From contig DVKU01000190.1 of assembly GCA_018715825.1 (NCBI GenBank), positions 1 to 5,304 of the forward strand: 5,304 bases of DNA, given 5' to 3'. Origin of the DNA: Candidatus Avacholeplasma faecigallinarum (GTDB lineage Bacteria > Bacillota_I > Bacilli_A > Acholeplasmatales > Anaeroplasmataceae). The notes beneath the pieces were generated by a model, which was not told the DNA's origin, did no database searches, and saw nothing but the letters and a program-made list of their open reading frames with translations. This document shows positions 1-5,001 of this stretch, one piece after another. Each line of letters opens with the position of its first letter. Position 1 is the stretch's first letter. The translations under genes were made by a program, and so were the position numbers.

Positions 1-183
1 AGATCATTAGAAAATGTAACAAGTATTGTAATCGGTCAAAGAATTTCCTCTGTTATGGATGCTAATAGAATCATAATTTTAGATGAAGGTAAAATTGTCT
101 CTATTGGAAATCATGATGAGCTTTTAAAGACAAGCTCAATATATAAAGAGCTTTATGATGCTCAGATAGGAGGTAAGGAATAA
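1..183 (+). CDS. ABC exporter half-transporter, C-terminal 60 residues (partial, degenerate-site subunit)
   Basis: This is the 3' end of a gene that begins before the window; frame 1 is open from base 1 to TAA at 181-183. The 60 residues form the end of an ABC nucleotide-binding domain: the H-loop strand SIVIGQRISSV, then NRIIILDEGKIVSIGNHDELL, the usual closing strand and helix. The H-loop position is Gln (about residue 13 of the fragment) instead of His. In heterodimeric type IV ABC exporters of Bacillota (YheI/YheH, BmrC/BmrD, TM287/288 type), Gln at this position is common in the subunit carrying the degenerate ATP site. The stop overlaps the next start by one base (TAATG), and the next gene encodes the canonical partner, so I infer that the two form one heterodimeric membrane exporter. 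Walker A, Walker B and the signature lie outside the window, and the substrate cannot be told. Confidence 0.9.
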   Translation, partial: RSLENVTSIVIGQRISSVMDANRIIILDEGKIVSIGNHDELLKTSSIYKELYDAQIGGKE

Positions 184-2039
184 TGCCACCAGTATTACAG
201 CATAAGCGCCCAACTGATATAAAAAAGACAATAAAAAGATTATTGATGTATATGGGCAGACATAAATTTTTATTATTGGTTATAACCATATTAGTTACTC
301 TATCGGCTTTAGCTAATCTTTTAGGTACCTATATGCTTCAACCAATTATTGATAATTACACTAAAGAACCAAAAATTAATGAATTATGGATTGCGATTAC
401 TGTGGAAGCTGCAATTTATGGTACAGGTGTTTTATCGACATTAGGATATTCACAAATCATGGTTTATTTAGCTCAAAAAATTATATATGAAATGAGAAGA
501 GATATGTTTCATACAATGGAGAAGCTACCATTATCATATTTTGATGTTAGAACCCATGGTGAAATAATGAGTAATTATACTAATGATGTAGATGCAGTAA
601 GTGATGCAATGAATAATGCATTTGCTATGCTTATTTCTAATTTTATTCAGATAGTAGGCTTATTAGTTTTAATATTTGTTTTAAATTGGTTTTTATCATT
701 GATTTGTGTAGTATTTTATATTTTCATGTTTAGCTATATAATATATGCTTCTAAGAAAAGTAAAAAAGCCTTTAATCAACAACAAAAGGTTATGGCAACA
801 GTTAATGGTTTTGTTGAAGAGACTCTATCAGGACAAAAGGTTGTTAAGGTTTTTAATCATGAGAATGCTAATATATACCAGTTCCAACAGGAAAACAAAA
901 AATTGAAGGAAGCGGGTTATCAAGCTTTAAAATATGCCTTTTCAATGGTGCCTATGGTTGTTTCAATTTCTTATATTAACTATGCAATAGTAGCTATTTT
1001 AGGTGGATTAATTGCTCTTTCAGTTTTTCCAATTGTAAGTATATCATTAGGTGGAATAGCCTCATATTTAGTGTTTGTTAGACAGGCAGCTTTACCAATC
1101 AATCAATTTACTCAGCAATCTAATTTATTGCTTAACGGTTTAGCTGGAGCAGAAAGATTATTTAAAATGATGGATGAAAAATGTGAGATTGATGATGGCG
1201 AAGTCACTTTAGTTAATGTTGAAATGCAGGATGATAAGCCTATTGTTGTTGATCATAAAAGTAATTTATGGGCTTGGAAAAAACCTGATGGCGAATTGGT
1301 TTTACTAAAGGGAGATGTAAGATTTTATAATGTAGACTTTAGTTACACTCCTGGTATTAAAATACTTTCTGATTTATCATTATACGCTAAACCTGGTCAC
1401 AAAATAGCATTTGTTGGGGCAACAGGTGCAGGAAAGACCACAATAACAAATCTTATTAATAGATTTTATGAAATTGATGGAGGTAGTATAACTTATGATG
1501 GAATTGATGTTAGAGATATAAAAAAGGCAGATTTACGCCATTCTTTAGGTATAGTTTTACAAGACACTCATTTATTTAGTGGTACTATTAAAGAAAATAT
1601 AAGATATGGAAATTTAAATGCCACTGATGAGGACATAATCAATGCGGCAAAATTAGCAAATGCTGATGGATTTATTAGGCGTTTACCTAATGGATATGAT
1701 ACAATGGTTTATTCTGATGGTGGTAATCTAAGTCAAGGCCAAAAGCAATTGTTATCTATTTCAAGAGCGGCAGCTAGCAATTGTCCGGTTTTAATCCTTG
1801 ATGAGGCAACTTCCTCAATTGATACTAGAACGGAATCTTTAGTTCAAAAAGGTATGGATAAGCTAATGAGTGGTAGAACCGTATTCGTAATCGCTCATAG
1901 ATTATCAACTATTAAAAATGCTAATGCCATCATGGTTTTAGATCATGGTAAAATCATAGAGCGTGGTACCCATGAGGATTTGTTAAAAAAGAAAGGATTA
2001 TATTATCAACTTCATACTGGAAAAATAGAATTAGAATAG
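183..2039 (+). CDS. Heterodimeric ABC exporter, permease/ATPase subunit with canonical ATP-site residues
   Basis: This 618-residue protein is a full-length half-transporter: a six-helix membrane domain (about residues 28-330) followed by a nucleotide-binding domain (about 376-612). Visible motifs are FSYTPG (A-loop region, Tyr388), Walker A GATGAGKT (412-419), Q-loop Gln460 in LGIVLQDTHLF, signature LSQGQ (516-520), Walker B VLILDE (536-541, catalytic Glu541), D-loop SSID (544-547) and H-loop His572. Glu541 and His572 are intact, whereas the signature is LSQGQ, not LSGGQ. This is the split known from TM287/288-type heterodimers, in which the subunit with the good Walker B lends the altered signature to the degenerate site. 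The 40-residue insert between the two domains, with its WAWKKPDGE segment, is typical of this subfamily. The start ATG overlaps the upstream stop and has AGGAGGT at 168-174, 8 nt before it. The likely role is ATP-driven export of a drug, lipid or peptide; the substrate is unknown. Confidence 0.95.
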   Translation: MPPVLQHKRPTDIKKTIKRLLMYMGRHKFLLLVITILVTLSALANLLGTYMLQPIIDNYTKEPKINELWIAITVEAAIYGTGVLSTLGYSQIMVYLAQKIIYEMRRDMFHTMEKLPLSYFDVRTHGEIMSNYTNDVDAVSDAMNNAFAMLISNFIQIVGLLVLIFVLNWFLSLICVVFYIFMFSYIIYASKKSKKAFNQQQKVMATVNGFVEETLSGQKVVKVFNHENANIYQFQQENKKLKEAGYQALKYAFSMVPMVVSISYINYAIVAILGGLIALSVFPIVSISLGGIASYLVFVRQAALPINQFTQQSNLLLNGLAGAERLFKMMDEKCEIDDGEVTLVNVEMQDDKPIVVDHKSNLWAWKKPDGELVLLKGDVRFYNVDFSYTPGIKILSDLSLYAKPGHKIAFVGATGAGKTTITNLINRFYEIDGGSITYDGIDVRDIKKADLRHSLGIVLQDTHLFSGTIKENIRYGNLNATDEDIINAAKLANADGFIRRLPNGYDTMVYSDGGNLSQGQKQLLSISRAAASNCPVLILDEATSSIDTRTESLVQKGMDKLMSGRTVFVIAHRLSTIKNANAIMVLDHGKIIERGTHEDLLKKKGLYYQLHTGKIELE

Positions 2040-2051
2040 AGGAGGGTTATT

Positions 2052-3377
2052 ATGGATATTCAGAATATAATGGGTAAATTTAATGATATTTATATTGAAT
2101 TCAATTTAAATACAAATTTAGTTGAATCATTATTTCCTGAATTAAATATAGACCTTCCATGTAGTATTAATAAGGTTTTTAAATATTTTAACTTATATTT
2201 TTCCCATTCTATTGATAATCAATTAGAAGAGCTTATATACAATCTAAAGCCTATTATTATTTCTGGTCAGGATAATCATTATATTTTACAAGCATTAAAA
2301 CATTCAGATAATAAGGTTATTTTTCATCTTTATCAAACTAATGATTATGTTATTTCAACCTTAAATAATATAGAATATCAACTAGATCCTCTTACTAATG
2401 TTTTTCATAAAAATGCCATTGAACGGGTTATAAATCACAGTATAAATACAAATCCAACTAATGTAGCAGTCATGTTTATGATTGATATTGATTATTTTAA
2501 AAATATTAATGATACATACGGGCATATATTTGGTGATGAGGTTATTCAGGCAATAGCCCAAGCATTAAATAAAATATCTAAGTATAAAATGAGTATAGGT
2601 CGTATTGGTGGCGATGAATTTATAGTCTATATAGAACATAATCTTGATAGGATAGGTATTAAGGAAATAGCTAGACAAATTAGATATCAGCTTGATAACT
2701 TAGTAATTCGTTCAAAATTATTTAGTATTACAGCCACTATCGGAATTTCTCAATATCCTAAGGATGGCAATGATTTTAAAAGTTTATATCAAGCATGTGA
2801 TAAGGCCTTATATCGTGGTAAAGATAAAGGAAGAGATTGTCATATAATTTATGATAAAAATATTCATTTTGGAGATATAGATGAGCATCCTTTAAGTAAT
2901 GATAATTTAGTTGTTAACCGTTTATCTCTTTCAAGTTTTATTGGAACGCTTGTTAAAAATCTTTTAGAATCTGATATGAATATAAATAATATATTTGAAA
3001 TGATAGCTAACTATTTTAATTTAGATAGAATTTTAGTATTAAAGTCATCTGATATTATTTCTATGTATTCTAAGGATAAAATAAATTTAAAATTTGAAAA
3101 ATTTAACATTGAAGAATACAAAAAATATTTTGTTGTAGATGATATTTTGTGTATTAACGATACTAAAACCTGGAGAATTAAGGATGAAACGATGTATAAT
3201 GCCTATAAAAAATATAAGACATCAGCCCTTATTCAATCATTAATGAAAAATAATGATGGTGATATAATTGGTCTATTATCTTTTGAGATGACTACGATGA
3301 AAAGAGTTTGGCAAAGATCAGAGATAAATGCGATGGCAATAGTAAGTAAAATCTTAAATGTATTTTTAATAAAATAG
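2052..3377 (+). CDS. Soluble diguanylate cyclase with N-terminal sensor-like region, GGDEF domain and C-terminal GAF domain
   Basis: This 441-residue protein has no signal peptide or membrane segment and is predicted to be cytoplasmic. The GGDEF domain spans about 110-268: it opens with LDPLTNVFHK, has the metal and substrate segment MIDIDYFKNINDTYGH (Asp145, Asn153, Asp154) and GDE (161-163), the active-site loop GGDEF (186-190), and ends with DKALYRGKDKGRD. Catalytic residues look intact, so synthesis of cyclic di-GMP from two GTP is likely. The RxxD inhibitory site, expected at 177-180, reads KYKM, so classical product inhibition is probably absent. Residues about 292-440 look like a GAF domain: GDIIGLLSFEM, then RVWQRSEINAMAIVSKIL, a typical GAF ending. 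The first 105 or so residues may be a divergent PAS fold, which is uncertain. The start has AGGAGGG (2040-2046) 5 nt upstream and follows the exporter stop by 12 nt, so co-transcription is expected. A terminator follows at once. Confidence 0.93.
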   Translation: MDIQNIMGKFNDIYIEFNLNTNLVESLFPELNIDLPCSINKVFKYFNLYFSHSIDNQLEELIYNLKPIIISGQDNHYILQALKHSDNKVIFHLYQTNDYVISTLNNIEYQLDPLTNVFHKNAIERVINHSINTNPTNVAVMFMIDIDYFKNINDTYGHIFGDEVIQAIAQALNKISKYKMSIGRIGGDEFIVYIEHNLDRIGIKEIARQIRYQLDNLVIRSKLFSITATIGISQYPKDGNDFKSLYQACDKALYRGKDKGRDCHIIYDKNIHFGDIDEHPLSNDNLVVNRLSLSSFIGTLVKNLLESDMNINNIFEMIANYFNLDRILVLKSSDIISMYSKDKINLKFEKFNIEEYKKYFVVDDILCINDTKTWRIKDETMYNAYKKYKTSALIQSLMKNNDGDIIGLLSFEMTTMKRVWQRSEINAMAIVSKILNVFLIK

Positions 3378-3387
3378 TTATTTATCA

Positions 3388-3418
3388 GGTGGGAGCTTAT
3401 ATCCCACCCTATTTTTTT
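3388..3418 (+). terminator. Rho-independent terminator of the exporter/GGDEF unit
   Basis: A perfect 7-bp stem pairs GGTGGGA (3388-3394) with TCCCACC (3402-3408) around a 7-nt loop. A run of seven T follows at 3412-3418. It starts 11 bases after the GGDEF stop codon and is by far the most GC-rich spot of the gap, so it is a convincing end for the upstream operon. Confidence 0.93.
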
Positions 3419-3429
3419 GTAAAAAACAG

Positions 3430-3458
3430 TTGCTATTTAGTTTTTTTTCTAATATACT
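3430..3458 (+). promoter_or_regulatory. Predicted sigma-70/SigA-type promoter of the folate transporter unit
   Basis: TTGCTA (-35, 3430-3435) and TATACT (-10, 3453-3458) are separated by exactly 17 nt. Initiation would fall near 3464-3466, at the 5' edge of the riboswitch P1 helix, which is the expected arrangement. An overlapping TAATAT (3450-3455) is a poorer alternative -10. Confidence 0.7.
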
Positions 3459-3463
3459 TAAAT

Positions 3464-3563
3464 GTAACAGAGTAGCAAAATTGCGTTAAGTGCCATATCA
3501 TGGGAAGTTGGATATGGACGAACATGATTACATCATGGCGGTAATTTTGTGCATCCGCTGTAC
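3464..3563 (+). promoter_or_regulatory. Tetrahydrofolate (THF) riboswitch, folE/folT class
   Basis: The signature pieces of the THF riboswitch occur in order: AGAGTAG (3469-3475), GCGTTAAGTG (3483-3492), ATGGGAAGTTG (3500-3510), ACGAA (3518-3522), GCGGT (3538-3542) and GCATCCGCT (3551-3559). The helices can be drawn directly. P1 is ACAG (3467-3470) with CTGT (3558-3561). P2 is CAAAATT (3476-3482) with AATTTTG (3543-3549). P3 is CCATATC (3493-3499) with GATATGG (3511-3517). The P4 hairpin is CATGAT (3523-3528) with ATCATG (3532-3537). The conserved P3-loop GGGA and the 3' GCATCC are the elements that form the known pseudoknot. This class normally lowers expression when reduced folates bind and often precedes folT or folE, so a folate importer downstream fits. 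There is no T-tract between the aptamer and the gene, which suggests control of translation initiation rather than termination. Confidence 0.95.
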
Positions 3564-3573
3564 ATCGTATGGT

Positions 3574-3593
3574 GGTCTCTTATTTTGGAGGTC
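3574..3593 (+). promoter_or_regulatory. Possible Shine-Dalgarno-sequestering hairpin (riboswitch expression platform)
   Basis: GGTCTC (3574-3579) can pair with GAGGTC (3588-3593), using two G-U pairs, around an 8-nt loop; this would bury most of the ribosome binding site. TATGGTG (3568-3574), just upstream, can instead pair with the P3 5' strand TGCCATA (3491-3497), which is available only when the aptamer is unfolded. This would make a folate-off translational switch. The stem is modest, so this is a structural proposal and not a firm call. Confidence 0.35.
3587..3591 (+). promoter_or_regulatory. Ribosome binding site that fixes the folT-like start
   Basis: GGAGG lies 6 nt before ATG 3598, an ideal distance. 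The in-frame GTG at 3490 that would add 36 residues lies inside the THF aptamer and has no Shine-Dalgarno sequence, so this site decides the start. Confidence 0.92.
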
Positions 3594-3597
3594 TAAG

Positions 3598-4818
3598 ATG
3601 AAAAATAAAACTTTACAGGCATTTTTAAAATATAAGGTAGTAGTCCTTATATTTTTGATTTTTGGTTTTTTAACCGGTTATTTTGTTACTGAATATATTG
3701 TCAATAACAATTTAAGCTATTATAAAATTGATTTGTATTCAAATCAAAATCCCTCAACTTTTTTAAATAGTGAATATTTCGAGAATACATTAAAGGAAAT
3801 TGATGAATACAATCAAACTGCAGAAAAGAAAATTTCTTATGCTAATATAGATTATGAATCTATGCTTAAAAGTATAAAGATAGAGAATATAAATAATGAA
3901 GGCAGCTATAGCGTTTTAGTTAAAAGAAAATTTTTCCCCTCAACTGTTAAGGTATCAAATGGTTTAATTAATGAGGGAACTAATCGCTGTAGTACATATT
4001 TTAAACTTATTCTTGAATTTGATAAAACTAATCCCTATAATATAAAATTTTTTAATGAACCTATTTGTGAACTTATAGGTGAATATAACCCCTATTTATT
4101 GGGCTTAGGGACTATGCTTGGTATGTTATTAATTAGCTTTTCTTTTTTCTTTATAGTTACCCATGGTAAATCGAAGGGGCTTTTAGTAGACATTTCTGAT
4201 GGTGAGTTAGTTTTCAAAACTCCCTTTAATAAACGTTATTGGTCACTAGCCAATAAAGAAATGTCAAATGTTAAAAATTTATGCTCGATTGCATTATTAT
4301 TTGCGATAATGTTTTTATGTAAGGCTATAACTATACCATCTGGCTTTGGAGCATTGGGATTAGGACTAACATATTTGGTTTTTTCTGTTATCGCTATGAT
4401 TTATGGTCCAATTTGTGGAATGACAATAGGAATATTATCTGATGTTTTAGGACATTTTATATATCCTTCAGGAGCTCCATTTTTTATAGGTTATACAATA
4501 AATTCATTATTATCAGGACTAATTTATGGATTATGCTTTTATCGAACAAAGGTTACATTTGCCAAATGTCTTTATGCTAGGGTATTTGTAAATTTATTTG
4601 TAAATATTTTCTTAGGATCAATTTGGTGGGCTATAGTGTATAATCTAAATTTTGATGGCTTTGTGGCATATGTAATGCTAATATCAATTCCCAAAAATTT
4701 GGTTTATTTATTACCGCAAGCAATTTTATTATTTATATTTTTAAAAATTTGTGCCAAGCCAATTGGTGCCTTTGGACTTATCGATGAGAGAATTGCTGAA
4801 AATGTTTCTATTATCTAA
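3598..4818 (+). CDS. folT: FolT-like folate ECF transporter S component with an N-terminal two-TM extracytoplasmic domain (fusion)
   Basis: This is a 406-residue membrane protein. Residues about 226-395 match a folate-family ECF S component (FolT): several hydrophobic helices, the segment CKAITIPSGFGALGLGLTYL (241-260), YGPICGMTIGILSDVLGHFI (269-288), ARVFVNLFVNIFLGSIWW (327-344) and IPKNLVYLLPQ (364-374). FolT gives folate specificity to the shared EcfA-EcfA'-EcfT module, which is not in this window (group II ECF arrangement). An S component is normally about 170-200 residues; here about 225 residues precede it. They comprise a membrane segment (about 13-33), a hydrophilic domain of about 130 residues expected outside the cell (34-164), a second membrane segment (about 166-187) and a linker (188-225). 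The function of this part is unknown; the layout resembles Wzz-type proteins only in general form. The THF riboswitch upstream independently supports folate uptake. ATG 3598 was chosen for its GGAGG; the longer frame from 3490 overlaps the aptamer. Confidence 0.88.
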   Translation: MKNKTLQAFLKYKVVVLIFLIFGFLTGYFVTEYIVNNNLSYYKIDLYSNQNPSTFLNSEYFENTLKEIDEYNQTAEKKISYANIDYESMLKSIKIENINNEGSYSVLVKRKFFPSTVKVSNGLINEGTNRCSTYFKLILEFDKTNPYNIKFFNEPICELIGEYNPYLLGLGTMLGMLLISFSFFFIVTHGKSKGLLVDISDGELVFKTPFNKRYWSLANKEMSNVKNLCSIALLFAIMFLCKAITIPSGFGALGLGLTYLVFSVIAMIYGPICGMTIGILSDVLGHFIYPSGAPFFIGYTINSLLSGLIYGLCFYRTKVTFAKCLYARVFVNLFVNIFLGSIWWAIVYNLNFDGFVAYVMLISIPKNLVYLLPQAILLFIFLKICAKPIGAFGLIDERIAENVSII

Positions 4819-4826
4819 AAATAATG

Positions 4827-4855
4827 TTGTAATTTGTTAAATAAAATTATATAAT
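4827..4855 (+). promoter_or_regulatory. Predicted sigma-70/SigA-type promoter of the priA unit
   Basis: TTGTAA (-35, 4827-4832) and a perfect TATAAT (-10, 4850-4855) are separated by 17 nt, starting 9 bases after the upstream stop. Transcription would begin near 4860-4862, inside the 5' strand of riboswitch P1. No hairpin terminator separates this promoter from the folT-like gene, so read-through from upstream is also possible, but it too would pass the riboswitch. Confidence 0.82.
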
Positions 4856-4857
4856 GG

Positions 4858-4947
4858 TTATGTCATAAAGAGAAGGGGAAAGACAAGCTTGATGATCCTT
4901 CAGCAACCTACAATTTGCAAGGTGCTAATGCTTGATTGATGGCATAA
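4858..4947 (+). promoter_or_regulatory. SAM-clan riboswitch aptamer (SAM-I-like, lacking P4)
   Basis: The conserved SAM-I core is readable. P1 is TTATGTCAT (4858-4866) with ATGGCATAA (4939-4947), one G-U pair. AAAGAG (4867-4872) forms J1/2. P2a is GAAGG (4872-4876) with CCTTC (4897-4901). Kink-turn elements are GGA (4877-4879) and GATGA (4891-4895). P2b is AAG (4880-4882) with CTT (4888-4890) closing the loop ACAAG. These are followed by AGCAACC (4902-4908), a P3 stem ACCT (4906-4909) with AGGT (4920-4923), and the hallmark GGTGCTAAT (4921-4929). The L2 loop CAAG (4884-4887) pairs with CTTG (4931-4934), matching the SAM-I pseudoknot but with different bases from the usual CTGG/CCAG, which supports a functional fold. 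Only ATTG (4935-4938) separates the pseudoknot strand from P1, so no P4 helix exists. S-adenosylmethionine is the expected ligand, with binding turning transcription off. Confidence 0.85.
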
Positions 4948-4964
4948 AAGAATACCTAGCCATC
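4938..4964 (+). promoter_or_regulatory. Antiterminator helix of the SAM-type riboswitch
   Basis: GATGGC (4938-4943), most of which is the 3' strand of P1, is fully complementary to GCCATC (4959-4964), the 5' arm of the terminator. P1 (ligand-bound state) and this helix cannot coexist, nor can this helix and the terminator. The layout predicts an open state without SAM and termination with SAM. Confidence 0.75.
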
Positions 4965-4983
4965 TTAAAGATGGCTTATTTTT
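4958..4983 (+). terminator. Riboswitch-controlled intrinsic terminator upstream of priA
   Basis: AGCCATCTT (4958-4966) and AAGATGGCT (4968-4976) form a near-perfect inverted repeat (in practice about 7 bp with a 5-nt loop), followed by TTATTTTT up to 4983. It lies 19 nt before the priA start, so it works as an attenuator of the downstream gene and not as the end of the folT-like unit. Confidence 0.9.
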
Positions 4984-4992
4984 ATATTATTT

Positions 4993-4997
4993 GGGGG
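4993..4997 (+). promoter_or_regulatory. priA ribosome binding site (G-rich variant)
   Basis: GGGGG ends 4 nt before ATG 5002. It departs from the GGAGG used by the other genes here, pairs with the 16S anti-Shine-Dalgarno through G-U wobble, and sits rather close. It lies beyond the terminator hairpin and is not buried by it. Confidence 0.7.
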
Positions 4998-5001
4998 AAA
5001 T

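Noticed and set aside
101..289. A 62-codon open frame on the minus strand
   Set aside because: It lies wholly opposite the two convincing ABC transporter frames, shows no recognisable motif, and has low-complexity hydrophobic composition expected from the complement of AT-rich coding DNA.
2040..2051. Cyclic di-GMP riboswitch near the GGDEF gene
   Set aside because: The gap is only 12 nt and is filled by the ribosome binding site; no GEMM-type core was seen in the leaders at 3464-3597 or 4858-5001 either.
3421..3449. A-tract and T-tract (AAAAAAC ... GTTTTTTTT) as a second terminator
   Set aside because: The stem would be almost only A-T with a long loop, so it is too weak; the T-tract sits in the spacer of the predicted folT promoter and is better seen as promoter context.
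3490..3597. N-terminal extension of the folT-like protein from GTG 3490 (36 residues)
   Set aside because: The stretch is the THF riboswitch plus the ribosome binding site. The start codon has no Shine-Dalgarno sequence, and the encoded residues (Cys/His/Met-rich, unlike the neighbours) are explained by RNA conservation.
4819..4850. Terminator directly after the folT-like gene
   Set aside because: Only an all-A/T pairing (TAATTT with AAATTA) is possible and no T-tract follows; the region is better explained by the priA-unit promoter.
4858..4947. SAM-I/IV or SAM-IV identity based on the missing P4
   Set aside because: Those families need an additional pseudoknot subdomain. I looked for pairing between the P3 loop (4910-4919) and the bases after P1 (4948-4958) and found none worth reporting, while the kink-turn in P2 is SAM-I-like. 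The assignment is therefore left as SAM-I-like without P4.
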